Origin: Primula veris
Taxonomy: Eukaryota > Streptophyta > Magnoliopsida > Ericales > Primulaceae
Length of the DNA stretch: 64,000 nt
Assembly: GCA_963682055.1 (NCBI GenBank)
Contig: OY821740.1
Location: forward strand, 48,380,795 to 48,444,794
Reading direction: 5' to 3'
How positions within the stretch are numbered: position 1 is the first letter of the stretch; every line of letters begins with the position of its first letter. Below the pieces are notes generated by a model. That model searched no databases. It was not told where the DNA came from and was given only the letters and a program-made list of their open reading frames with translations. Position numbers and translations under genes: made by a program. Below, in pieces: positions 45,449 through 57,956 of this stretch.

Positions 45449-48145
45449 CTGCAAATTCAATTAACATAATTAGCAACAATACATCAGGCACCCATTGACA
45501 TGTTTACTTATTGTAGTTAATATATATATAGATTATGATCAAGGCCCGTAAAGTCGAGAGAAGATTAAATATACAATAAATAGTTATTATAAAGTAAAGA
45601 ACATGTCGATAGTTACATATTAAGTAGCAACTAATGAAATAAGAAGCTAACAAATATTTCTCTAATCAAACTACATTGAAGTGATGAAACATGGATCTGA
45701 TAGACGAAGCACCTGTCGGTTATCACGTATTACTTCAGAGCAAATATTACTTTCAAGCACATACCAACAACCTAATCTACACATACTTTCAACCAATAAC
45801 AAGTATATGATCGTTATTATTCTTTTATTAACATTATTTCCTTAAATTTTCCACTTTATCTATTATTTTAAAACACCGAAGACATGTACTGATTTACAAG
45901 CAACATATATACAGTTAGGTCTAAAACCGACAACCAATACAATCAAACTGGAACGTACTAAAATCGACTTAATCTACAGTCAATGATAAGCTAAACCTTG
46001 ATGATACGGAAAATTAAAAATTAAAAAACAAGTCCACACAAACCCAAACATACTAAAGTACATGATGAACTCGATATTGTGACAAACAAACAATGAAACA
46101 TACACTGTGTATACATAATTTAAAGTACCATGAACTAATATAATTATCAAACAATTACTAATAATTATTCATTATTTAAAAACCCATGACAAGCTAAACT
46201 TATAAGTACTTACAACATATATAACATAAAAACCCTACAAAACAATAAACAAATTAAAACGTTTTAAAGCTGCTATAAAGAGACGATAAAACACGTTAAA
46301 AGCTACTTTAATCTGATATAAAACAACACGATCAGCTTCAACATTGTATAATCTACGATAAATAGACGATAAAACGTGTTAAAAGTAACTATAATCTGTG
46401 AAAACACACACGATCGACTTCAATATTGTATAATCTACGATAAACAGACGATAAAACACGTTAATAGCTACTATAATCTGTTAAAAAAAAAAACACGATC
46501 AACTATGAACAGACGATAAAACGCGTTAAAAGCTACTATAATCTGATTAAAAAAACACAATCAGCTTAAACATTGTATAATCTACGATAAACAGACGATA
46601 AAACGCGTTAAAAGCTACTATAATCTGATTAAAAAAAACACAATCAGCTTAAACATTGTATAATCTACGATAAACAGACGATAAAACGCATTAAAAGCTA
46701 CTATAATCTGATTAAAAAAAACACAATCAGCTTAAACATTGTATAATCTACGATAAACAGACGATAAAACGCGTTAAAAGCTACTATAATCTGATTAAAA
46801 AAAACACAATCAGCTTAAACATAGTATAATCTACGATAAACAGACGATAAACCGCATTAAAAGCTACTATAATCTGATTAAAAAAACACGATCAGCTTAA
46901 ACATTGTATAATCTACGATAAACAGACGATAAAACGCGTTAAAAGCTACTATAATCTGATTAAAAAAAACACAATCAGCTTAAACATTGTATAATCTACG
47001 ATAAACAGACGATAAAACGCGTTAAAAGCTACTATAATCTGATTAAAAAAAACACAATCAGCTTAAACATTGTATAATCTACGATAAACAGACGATAAAC
47101 CGCATTAAAAGCTACTATAATCTGATTAAAAAAACACGATCAGCTTAAACATTGTATAATCTACGATAAACAGGCGATAAAACACGTTAAAAGCTACTAT
47201 AATCTGATTAAAAAAAACACGATCCGCTTAAACATTGTATAATCTACGATAAACAGACGATAAAACGCGTTAAAAGCAACTATAATCTGTTGAAAAAAAC
47301 ACGATCAACTTCAATATTGTATAATCTACGATAAACAGACGATAAAACGCGTTAATAGCTACTATAATCTGTTATAAAAAAACACGATCAACTTCAATAT
47401 TGTATAATCTACGATAAACAGACGATAAAACGCGTTAAAAGCAACTATAATCTGTTGAAAAAAACACGATCAACTTCAATATTGTATAATCTACGATAAA
47501 CAGACGATAAAACGCGTTAATAGCTACTATAATCTGTTATAAAAAAACACGATCAACTTCAATATTGTATAATCTACGATAAACAGACGATAAAACGCGT
47601 TAAAAGCAACTATAATCTGTTGAAAAAAACACGATCAACTTCAATATTGTATAATCTACGATAAACAGACGATAAAACGCGTTAATAGCTACTATAATCT
47701 GTTATAAAAAAACACGATCAACTTCAATATTGTATAATCTACGATAAACAGACGATAAAACGCGTTAAAAGCAACTGTAATCTGTTAAAAAAACACGATC
47801 AACTTCAATATTGTATAATCTATATGATAAACAGACGATAAAACGCGTTAAAAGCAACTATAATCTGTTAAAAAAAACACGATCAACTTCAATATTGTAT
47901 AATCTATGATAAACAGACGATAAAACGCGTTAAAAGCAACTATAATCTGTTAAAAAAAACACGATCGACTTCAATATTGTATAATCTACGATAAACAGAC
48001 GATAAAACACGTTAATAGCTACTATAATCTGTTATAAAAAAACACGATCAGCGTAAACATTCTATAATCAAGTATAAACAGGCGATAAAACACGTTAAAA
48101 GCTACTATAATCTGATTACTTTGAGCATTAAAAAAGAGTTAAAAC
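45449..48145 (-). other. Inferred 5'UTR intron of the cullin gene (2.7 kb)
   Basis: On the minus strand a donor CAG|GTTTTA lies at 48146/48145 and an acceptor TTTGCAG|ATTAAA at 45449/45448, 17 nt before the ATG. The exon upstream has a CT-rich plant leader (tctctctctctaggg). No coding frame lies inside. Two thirds of the intron is the minisatellite described separately. Confidence 0.55.
46259..48113. repeat. ~83-bp minisatellite, about 23 units, with higher-order structure
   Basis: The unit contains gacgataaaacgcgttaaaa, gctactataatctg, a run of seven or eight A, cacgatcagctt and attgtataatctacgataaac. Unit starts are near 46286, 46366, 46448 (short), 46513, 46596, 46677, 46760, 46843, 46925, 47009, 47091, 47173, 47257, 47338, 47420, 47503, 47587, 47669, 47752, 47835, 47917, 48000 and 48080. 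From 47257 to about 47750 two unit types alternate (gcaact with ttgaaaa; aatagctact with ttataaa), giving a ~165-bp dimer three times. At 46843-47172 a three-unit order with ataaaccgcatt marks repeats. Confidence 0.92.
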
Positions 48146-48235
48146 CTGGTAGAGAAGGATAATCTGGCGAGGGGGCAAAAACCCTAGAGAGAGAGAGATA
48201 TATTAAAGAGGTTTGTAAATATTTGATAAAGAGAG
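48146..48235 (-). promoter_or_regulatory. Inferred cullin 5'UTR exon and leader
   Basis: The minus strand carries tctctctctctagggttttt and ccttctctaccag before a GT donor. CT-rich leaders with an agggtttt element are common in plant housekeeping genes. Transcription probably starts near 48235, below a TATA-like CTATAAAAATAA at 48268-48257. Confidence 0.5.
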
Positions 48236-48593
48236 ATAATACGTACTACTATTACGTTATTTTTATAGTAGTAAAAATATTTAGATATAGAGAGAGAGAA
48301 AATAGAGTCGGTAGAGCTGTGAATAAATATATTTATTTACTGCCGTTCTTTAATAATTTGCAATGGCTTTAGTTAATATTATCATCCAATCCAACGATGA
48401 ATATTTCACGTATCAGAAAAAAAAAAAAAAAAAAAACTCCACTTTTAATTACGATACGTATTGGACGTTGGATATTGATCCAATGGTTTGTATATACTTG
48501 GTATGACGGTGCAATTCTTTTTCAAATTCCAACGTAAACTAGGGTTTATGAAAAAATACGTATAACCCATGTAAGTATCTATGTAGCCCAATT

Positions 48594-48732
48594 GGAAGCA
48601 GAGTATCTGACTCTGAGTCGGGATTACTCTACTTCACACCGTCATTGGATCTGCTACAGTTTAAATTTAATAACAAATCTAATGGCTGTGGAAGCGAAGT
48701 AACTCTGACTCAGAGTCAGATACTCTGCTTCC
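48594..48732. mobile_element. Small inverted-repeat element
   Basis: A perfect 26-bp inverted repeat (core gcagagtatctgactctgag) lies at 48594-48619 and 48707-48732 around a ~87-bp loop. Weaker pairing extends outward to aattg on both sides. It is a MITE-like hairpin; no target duplication is identified. Confidence 0.65.
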
Positions 48733-49204
48733 AGTGCAATTGACTCCCATGACCAATTTGAAAAAGAAATAATTTTTATTATTATTTTGCCTTCAAGATT
48801 ATAGATCTTAAAAATACATGTTTTTGTTGAACATGTTTATTCAAGATGAAATTGTGTGCATGAAGTTATGCCCTCTTACAGTTTTTCATGCGGTTCGGGG
48901 GAATATGTTAAGACACGTTTAATATAACAATTTGACATAATAATATCTAATGTAACAATGTGTTACAGCCATCATAAAAAAAATTCCAAAATATAAAAAT
49001 TGTGTATATTTGGAAGGGCAATTAAGGATTGTACATTGAATAATTATGGCTAATCAAAGGCAATTTATTTTGAAATTAATGCATGCCAAGTAATGAAAAA
49101 TCCTTTACACATGTTTGGGTGATAAATGGATAAATTTTACATTGATGTAATGTTTGGAATAATAAATGATTGATGAAAATTATTTTCCTTCAAAACTACA
49201 CTGG

Positions 49205-49520
49205 TACAATAGTATGTGTTATGTTTATAAATGTTAAAAAAGTTGTTAAAATTAACAATATTTTTAATGTTTGTAACTTGTGACATGAAAAACACAACCC
49301 ACAATTAACATTATTATCTCTTATAAATTATCCCCATAAGAATAGTGATCAGTAAAATAAAAGAGAAATTGTTAATTAAAAATTGATAATATTGTTAACT
49401 TGAAACTAATGTGATTATTAAATTTAAGATGCATATGTGTCATTTAACATCTTTTTAAACGATAATGTGTCACTATTTAACATTAAAAAGTTAACAAAAT
49501 TATTATGAATGATCTGACAT
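49205..49520. repeat. Noncoding dispersed repeat, copy 2
   Basis: Counterpart of 15448-15840 in the same orientation, with shared blocks at high identity across ~300 bp. Confidence 0.65.
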
Positions 49521-50129
49521 TCATTAATTATTTAATAATGCAGTAGGGAGTACTTAGTTATTAAAAAAAAAAAATTACCAAAAAAAACATGAACACGGTT
49601 ATTCCATTCCAGGCGACTATTATCGTTATACATCCATTAATTTGGTTTAATAACAGCCGTGCTCATCACGAACTAAATCTTATACTCTCATAATTTGGAA
49701 AGTGTGTGACATTTTAAATTGGGTGTTATTATATTCCTTCACGAACTAAAACATTATATATATGCACTTGTTTTTATTTCGTAAATCGTAGTATTGATGT
49801 TCTTGTAACGCTTTGGTATGTCTCTATTGAAAAACAAGAGCACAACATTAATTAATCTAAAAATTGAAACCAAGTAAAACTTGTTTAATATATCCACGCC
49901 TACTAATTTGTCCAGTTTTGGTGGAATATATTAAAATCTTTAATCTGCTCACGTTTAAAAGATGCATATTCTGATTCACTTTCAAATAAAAGCTCATGAG
50001 TAACCCCGTAAGGCGTAAATCGTAATCAATCTATTTTTCGAGAATCTTAACTAAATTTTAACACTCAATTGCATTAATATTGAATAAAATTATGGATTTG
50101 ACATGATCTTAGCGACTTATTATATCTTC

Positions 50130-52765
50130 TCAAGCATCCCATGACTGTTTTTCCATGGCTCTTCCCTGTTGATGGAATGGATTAATTATAACTTGCGTTC
50201 TTTGACTACTCACTGCTTCATACTCAAGCCGATGTTGGTGTTGGTGTTGGTGTTCGTGTATACTTTGAGACCTCGGCACACCAACGCCTAAGAAGTCCAC
50301 CGTGGTCATGTCATTGTTCCCCCCACTCATACTCTCATTGAACCTCGTGCCCCTTGTCATGACCTTGCTCTCGTTTTCTGTGTTTTTCATGAACCCTTGA
50401 GTGTGCTCACCACCTATGAGTATTCCACCACCAAACATGCCCATCTCATTAATTGGCGACCCATTAGTCCCGGACTCAAATAAACGTGACATGTCACGTG
50501 GGTTTTTATGCAAAAACGGGGTAGAAAGTCCTGTATTGTTCATCTCATACAAATGTGACTGGTCTGGTGATGGTGGAATATGGTTGAACAATGTGTTATG
50601 TTGCATTTGTCCACAAGTTGAATGAAGTCTTTGTATGTTTCGGTCTGATCCAGCCATAATGCTAAATTCGTTTTGCATCGTTGTTGTGTTATTGTTATTA
50701 GTAACGCTAGCTCCCATTTGAGCCGCTTTTTGTAAAAGGGCAGTGGCGGACATATAAGCCGATCCTGATATTGGGTCATCGTTTTTGCCTTCTTGGAGAT
50801 AGTCGAAGCTTGACGACCCGTTTGAGTGGAGCTGGAGGGTCGAAGTGGACGACCGTATGCTACTCGGGCCACCAAGTAGGGAACCCGAGCTTGTCGAGAA
50901 CATGCCACATGTCATGTTCATGGGCTTGTCAGGCATTGAGATTAGTGGGCTTTTGTGATCAAAGTTGTGATAATCTGTGATTCCCATAGATTGGCCGTGG
51001 TTACCATTTAGACCCATAAAATCAGGCATTATGGCTTGGTTCACTTTGTTGTTTTCTTCAGCTAGTGCATCACAAAATGCTCTGTGAGTGATGAAGCTAT
51101 CTCTCCTAAAAAAACGTCCGAGAAAATAAATTAAGTTTCATTAGTGAATTAGAAAAATTATAACCTAAATAATACATAAAGTTACAAGTACAAAAAGATC
51201 ACTACATTATTTTCTAATTAAACGTGAGCTATCAAAGAAATGGAACACCAAACACTAGCCTTCGATCCCATAAAGGTGTAAAACCAAGTTGATTGGGACG
51301 TACATTTTAGAAAGAAATATAAGTACCTTGAGAAGATTGTACCACAGTCGCACTTATACTCCCGTGTTCCGCAAGTTTTTTGGTGAGCTTTCCAATCCGA
51401 CTGGACCGCATATTTCTTTGAACACTTGTCACATTTCCATTTTTTCTCGCCATGTTTTCTGCTAAAATGCTTCTTAATTCCCGTTAAGTCTCCTAGTGCA
51501 CGGACCGGGTTGTGGTGCAAGCAAGTTGGCTCAGGGCAAATGTAAACCCGCTTTCTGACCTCGGTGCTCGTCCTTTGTTTTAATTTCCAAGGAAGATTGT
51601 GACCTCTACGATGAAGTTGAAGGTTTTGATCCCTTTGGAATCCTTTGTTGCAAATCTCACACACGAATCGGTTTGTCGCCATTAGTGTGGTGGGTGACAA
51701 AGCGACGACGTCCGCAGTTGGGTCTACATTCATATTAAAACTTTCAAAACTGATAAAACAGAGATATAATTATGTACTTTATGAGCAATTTAAAACAATA
51801 CTACAAATTAAGAACCTAAATTTAGAATTGCTAAAGTTGACTGCCCTTTTTTTTTATTGCATAACTGGATTGTTAATTTAGAAAATGTGTGAATTCCCAA
51901 CTGAAAATTTAGAGACCAGGCAAAATTAATTTGGTCCAACCAATGTGAATCATTACGTAACATTACTAACATGGTTGACATATTAGGTTAATTTATCGAT
52001 TTTATTTGTAACAAATGTAAGCTTCTTTGTTAAGTTTTTTTTTTAAAACAGAAAAAGAACTTGCATGCACTTTTATCCAAAAAATTATTAATAAAATTAG
52101 AGGGTTTACTCATTTGTGGTACTTTGAAGTATCTTTTTTAGTTTGCTTGATGATCGTCCCGAGTATTCCTCAATAGCATACAATAAAAGCCGATTATTTA
52201 TTTATTAACTTCTAATATTATGTAATGAAGTTGCTTGTGGTTATTGTAAGCTGAATATGAATTATTAGTCCACCATAGACGTTGACATATATATATTATC
52301 ATATGACCAAAATATGGTCATTATAACTACCCACTAACGCATGCATATTTCAACATCGATCATTTTTGTACATATTTATTAAACCTTATACAGTAGTCCT
52401 ATGTCATCTTTATTTTATAGTTCATGGCTTACCAAAACCCTAGTGACCCTCCGAAAATTTAATGAAATTGTTTCTATTTACATAGACAAAGTAAATAATC
52501 CTTCGGGTGTTAGTCTTTAATTAGTTAATTGAAAAAAATAAAGATTTACGGAAACAAAACCACATATATATCATCCGTTACGTAAACTATATATATCATG
52601 AGGTTATAAAAAACTATACACTATTTAATTACCGGGGGTTCCGGGTAGATTTCTTTTCTTCTTAGCGGGTGGTTGTTGTTGCTTTGGCGGTTGAGAAACG
52701 AAGCTACGACAGTTTGTAACTTGACCAGAAGAGAAGCTCTCATCATCGCCACTGATATTTGACAT
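50130..52765 (-). CDS. INDETERMINATE-domain (IDD) C2H2 zinc-finger transcription factor
   Basis: Three exons (52765-52633, 51723-51327, 51105-50130) join in frame to 501 aa. Exon 1 gives a serine/glutamine-rich head with a basic PAKKKRNLPGTP nuclear-localisation stretch. Exon 2 holds the ID domain: C2H2 finger 1 (FVCEICNKGFQRDQNLQLH, Cys 66/69), finger 2 (YICPEPTCLHHNP...KKHFSRKH), finger 3 (WKCDKCSKKYAVQSDWKAH...C) and the start of finger 4 (YKCDCGTIFSR), completed in exon 3 (RDSFITHRAFC). The tail carries the plant IDD motifs MSATALLQKAAQMG and TVDFLGVG (usually TRDFLG), plus a short HQ repeat. IDD proteins bind DNA in the nucleus and regulate development, GA signalling and metabolism, often with DELLA or SCR/SHR partners. 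Which subgroup member this is I cannot say. All zinc ligands look intact. Confidence 0.95.
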
Positions 52766-52885
52766 TAAAAATTTAGCTGATTATTCTGTATGTGCTTCTG
52801 TTTTTATTTTGTCGAGTTCGTGTTTTCCCCTAATTTACCCTTAACTTTCTTGTTTATGTGAGCATTGAAAATGAAATTTTTTTAT

Positions 52886-52900
52886 CAGTATATATATAGG
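52886..52900 (-). promoter_or_regulatory. Candidate TATA box of the IDD gene
   Basis: The minus strand reads CCTATATATATACTG, 121 nt upstream of the ATG at 52765, leaving room for a ~90-nt leader. Confidence 0.5.
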
Positions 52901-54808
52901 CAGACAGAAACCAAGGAAAGGGAAGAGATGGCTATTGTTGAAACGAGATGTTATGTTATATATATATATACACATGTATATTATATATCATCATATTAAT
53001 ATAAGAAAACCAATAAATCTTGAGACTGTTAAATTTTATTAATTTTTTTTAAAAATGTCTATATTCTAATTTACTAATTACTCAAATAATTTAATGTAAT
53101 TTAAATAAATAAATATTTTATTTTTTTCACACATATCAATTATCTTCCAAATAAATCATTACACATGTATTTTTATATTACTATAACAATAAAACATTAT
53201 AGTTTTACGATATTCATTTTATTATTTTTTCAAAGCTTTTGAAAATTTTAAATTTATTTATGTCAAATTATATTTATGTTATTACGTGTCACATACATGA
53301 ACTACTATTACTAGTAATAATTACATGTGTTCATGAAATGAGTAAGGGATGGTAAATTATATGTAGTACTCTTAAACTTTGTTAATATAAACAAACGGCC
53401 CCGTATGCGTATATGTATGTATCTACGTAATGTAACCAAACATTAGAAGACAAAATAAGATAAGAAATTATTCTGAAACATTTGAGATGAAAATACATAT
53501 GGCTAAGGTGTTGTCATGTGTATGCGAGTGATCGAAACCAAGCCATTAATTTCATTTATAGTCCTTTGGCAGCTTAATTATTTGCAACAAATTAACAAGA
53601 CATGTGAAAAAAATACACTAATTAAATCTCACTACAATGTAAGCAGTGCTGATTCAAATAAACACACTTATATACCACAGGATTTTATATTTCTAGAGTG
53701 AGATGATCTTTTTCATTATTGTAGTTAATTAGTTGTGACCCTTTCTCAGTTTAAATAACCTTTTTAACAAACATTACATATTGATACACTATAATTACTT
53801 AAGAGAACAATTTAGATGCATATAAGGTTAAATATATTTATATATCAATAGTTAGCTTTCAAGTCAATCTGCAAGAAACACTTTCATGAAACAGGTAGCT
53901 AGAAGTTTAACGTTTTCGGTTAGCAGCTCGGGCAGTTGCAAAAAAGAAAAGAAAAAGCATTCATGATTACGGACCGGAAATCGTCTAGCCTGATTATGAG
54001 CTGTCTTTATAATTAACCTACTTTCCAAAAAGCAGATTAACTCGAAAACAAGCATTCGGATAAAAGCTAGAAACCACAAAATGACATCGGTTCGAATATA
54101 TATCGATCCAAACACGAGTAACATCTGATTCATGTCAGGATACAATTAAAATTTATTACTCTATTTAGGAGTTGGGTTTTATATATTTCTAGAAAGGAAC
54201 AAAAAGCTCACCTGGTTTTCATCGATAGCAAGCGACGAATCTGATGAAGAAACAATGTATACCACGACAATGTAATGACAGACCTGGTCCAAGACAACGA
54301 TTTGATAATTTTTATCAATTTTATTTCGATTAAAAAAGTAAAAATATGAACTTAGCCCAGCATTTGAATGTTTTGTATATCACAAAGTGCATCTTAATCG
54401 AAGATCATCCAACTACTAATTGCCATTGACAAATGATCTCTATGGATAAATACAACATTTTAGACGGTGGTATTCTGTTGTTGGTATATTCATTTTAGTG
54501 TAACCACGTCTTTATTATGACAAAGAAGTCTAATCAAAATTTTAAATCAATTATGGTGACGTCATTGTTGAAAACTAAACTAAGGAAGAAAATTAAAAAT
54601 TATTGACTTTTTAATGTCGTTTACCGTATTTCATTTTGCATCAGCATAGACATAAATATAATTTTATTTTTTTTTTTACAAAAATAGTTAATTTTGATGT
54701 TTTTTTTTTTTTATAAGCCAAGTTAATTTTGATGTCTTGAGTGGCTTGTGTGTATCAAATTAAATAATTTAGATCTTAATTCTACATTATATATGTTAAT
54801 GGCATGAG
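52901..54808. other. AT-rich intergenic, no gene recognised
   Basis: This is the upstream region of the IDD gene. Open frames (for example 53864-54145 minus) are short, lack motifs and have random-looking composition. A (TA)n tract lies near 52958-52971. Confidence 0.5.
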
Positions 54809-55453
54809 TAGGGGTGACATTTTTTATCGACTTATACCAACCGACCGTTTTTTGAGCCAAACCAATTAAGTCGGTACCAAAAGTTTGGTATACCGACATT
54901 ACGGTACGGTACAACCGAACCGATATTTGAAAGTCGGTTCGGTTTTGGTATTCATTTGGTAAGTTCGGTATGGTACCGATGCAAACCGAAATATTAAAAT
55001 ATACTAAATAGAAAAATAAAATGAAACACTTATATACACTTAATTATTAACGTTGTTATAATATATTTATATTACTTTTTCTAGTGAATACTTGTAATAT
55101 TTTTATCTATTTATAAATTTTACTAGAAATGACTAGTAGTGTTTACTCCTTTATGCAAAGAAACAAGAAAGCTAATAATAATATAAATATATATATTTTT
55201 AATCTACTATTTTTAAAACTTTAAATTATGTTTTTATTTCCAAAACGCACTATTTTTCTTTCATCACTTGTAAAGTCTAAAGTTTGGTATAAAACCAAAA
55301 CCGAACCGAACCAACCGAATAGTTTGGTATATCGAAAGTTCGGTATACCGAATTTTTTGGTTCGGTAATGGTATAAAAATTCTCAAACCAAACTAGTTTG
55401 GTACTGTATCAGTATGTAGTCAAAAAGTTCGATAACGAACCGATGTCACCCTA
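54809..55453. mobile_element. hAT-type MITE, family B
   Basis: A perfect 8-bp target duplication GGCATGAG (54801-54808 and 55454-55461) flanks a 645-bp unit with inverted termini TAGGGGTGACAT and ATGTCACCCTA. Inside, words such as ggttcggt and accgaaccg recur in both orientations near both ends. No coding sequence. Confidence 0.9.
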
Positions 55454-55461
55454 GGCATGAG

Positions 55462-56316
55462 TACATTTCCAGTTGAAATTTCGGGTTTGTGACACTTTTA
55501 TCGGTTGATCGTGTACATAAGACAAATGCATTATAGCTTACTTAGCGGTAACCCGCTAAAATATTTAAAAATAGGAACTAGCTAGCCTCTCATCTGTATC
55601 TATAATATCCTTAAACCTAAACTTGCATATAAAATCATAAAAAATCTCACTTTACTTTCCTTGGCCACAAACATTACCTATACAACAAAATAGACAATAA
55701 CTTATCTGTAATGGATTTTCTGTGAGCCAATATATTATATGCAAGATTACTATAGTTACTTCTAAAAATAACATTATTCGACTAGCTACAAATGTACTTT
55801 CCATTAGCTTTAACATTTTCTTTATTCCTAATTTCAAAGTGATTTTTTCTCCTAGTCTTATTCGCATTTTATTCACCCTTATTAATAAGTCATACTCGGA
55901 ATGAAGATGTCTTTTGCAATAATGTGATTCATTAAACAACTTATTAAAATCGGAAAAAAAACAAAAACGGAAACTGATCGTTAAGTACGCTAAACCAAAG
56001 TGCATGGAGATGGAGGATTTTCTGAATATATATATATGCGACATAGTATGTGCCAAACTTTAATCGTTAACTTCCAAATCTTGACCCTGACTTATTCAAA
56101 ATTTGATTTTAATACGTGTTTATAGAGCCTCGTTACTTAGGAAAAAAGTTGAGAGAAAAAAATTGTGTAAATTAAACTTAGTATCCTGAATTGCCATTTT
56201 TATTTACAATTCAAACTGCAGGAATCGCATTGCACAGCCACATTTCATATTTATTGGTTTCTATTAATGAGATTTAATTTTCTTATTACTCGTTACGGGA
56301 TATTCATACGTGCACT
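55462..56316. other. Intergenic, nothing recognised
   Basis: AT-rich sequence between two hAT-type MITEs. Open frames at 55652-56056 show no motif. Confidence 0.45.
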
Positions 56317-56519
56317 TAGGAGTGAGTAAAAAATCCGTAAATCCGTTTCGTAACCCAATCCGTATGGATTGGGGCGGGTTGAGATGGGTTGAATGTCCAA
56401 AACAAATCAATCCGTCCCGCCCCAATCCGCTATATATTTTGCGGGTTGGGTTAGGGTTGAGGTTCACAAACCGCGGGTTAATCCGTCCAAATCCATTTCA
56501 ACCCGCAATACACACAATG

Positions 56520-56567
<48 letters not shown>

Positions 56568-56940
56568 GTGTATTTTAAGATACCAACCTTTAATTATTAT
56601 TATATTTTAGTTTTATTACTTGTTCGTGAATGTTCTAAACGTACTCTGATTGGGTTTAATTTATATTTCTGTTTTAAATATTCAATTTATTTTAAAATTT
56701 GGGTTGATTAAGCAAACTATGAAAAATAAATAACCAAAATAAAAATTTAAGAATCAATCTAAACCCAACCCGTCACAACCCGCAATTTATTTTGCGGATT
56801 GGATTGGGTTGGGTTGAGTTTTAATTGTAACGAGTTGGATTGAGATTTAAATTTTATCGATCCGTCTCAATCCGCCCTGCTATTTATTTTACAGGTTTGG
56901 TTAAAATTGAAATAAATATGCTCAAATCCGTCCGTGTACC
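56317..56940. mobile_element. hAT-type MITE, family A copy 2
   Basis: It starts TAGGAGTGAG and follows 27061-27675 through its length (gggttgg, aaccgcgggttaatccgtcc, acttgttcgtgaatgttctaa). A longer (TA)n tract lies at about 56523-56563. The right end is eroded and a clean target duplication is not visible. Confidence 0.75.
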
Positions 56941-57956
56941 GGCATATATACACTTCTATTGTTAATATATTAGCAAGATGCAAGTAAGTGATCTTTCCTT
57001 TTGTAAGAAAAGCAGTTTTGCCAAAAGACGTTTAAAATCCAGTTCTTATTCATTCGTCTTCTAGGCCCATCCTTCTCAATTAAAATCCAATTCTGGGAAA
57101 AATAAAAATAAAAATAGCTTTTTCTATATGAGAGGATTAGAAAAACATTTTATCAACTCGTATTTCAATTTACTTTTCTGAAACATGTATATTTTCTTCC
57201 CATAGTTTTTATTATTTAAATATTATACTTGCTCACGGGAGGAGCAAGGAGTCAGGAAGGCATGACGGGGGGCTATGGTCAACCCCCGTATAATGAAAAA
57301 CTAAACTCTAAAATTCAGTGCATAATTTGCAAATAAACTTATAGAAAATAGTGGTTTTTATTAGCCCCTATCATATTTTTTTTAGAATTTCAACCTCTCT
57401 CAAATAAAGAACCTAGCTCCGCCACTGGTCTTGCCAAATAATGTTTCTCGAAAACGAACTCGATTGATGAAACAAAGTTACGAAATTATTGTACCGTTTG
57501 TTTGAGGATTTTTTTCTTAGGAATCATACGGACACCCCCCAACTGTCTTTTATCTTTGTATTACAACTCGCATTTTACTTTTCCCAAATTCGAAATAGTA
57601 ACGTGATATTACCGTGTAATTAATTTGTAAATGAAAGTACAGTTAAATAAATCGGGTTAACCAACTTTTTTTACCTAATATCTGAGTGGGTATGTGACTG
57701 ATTGTTAAATACTTAAATATGATTGACCCACCGGTAAAAAAGGCAGACAAAATTATTGGTGCAGTTTTTTTTTTTTTTTTTTTTCCTTATCTTCAGATTA
57801 AAATAAACAAAAAGAAGCAATAATTAATTAGACCCCACTGAAAACGTGTATCATTGTGTTATGTATATGTAGTAAAGGAAACATGTTTCATCTGAAAACT
57901 TATAGTTAGATCTGCTTCAAATAAGAAATAAACAAACAAATACTCTTAATTAGCTA
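56941..57956. other. Upstream region of the GST gene
   Basis: A short fragment at about 57236-57430, ending ctagctccgccactgg, looks like a degraded repeat end; a related ccagtgacggagcta lies at 17146-17160. T-rich runs lie near 57764-57784. No gene is seen; the promoter of the GST gene must lie at the right end. Confidence 0.4.

Larger units (their letters stand above)
48236..50129. other. Intergenic between cullin promoter and IDD gene
   Basis: It holds the cullin promoter, a small inverted-repeat element (48594-48732) and the dispersed repeat at 49205-49520. The rest is AT-rich with no recognisable gene. The right end is the 3' flank of the IDD gene. Confidence 0.5.

Noticed and set aside
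46259..48113. CRISPR-like array
   Set aside because: Units are contiguous ~83-bp tandem repeats without unique spacers, in a plant nuclear intron.
53864..54145. 93-codon minus-strand frame
   Set aside because: No motif, random-like composition and no splice partners.
55652..56056. 134-codon minus-strand frame
   Set aside because: AT-driven open frame with low-complexity composition and no family signature.
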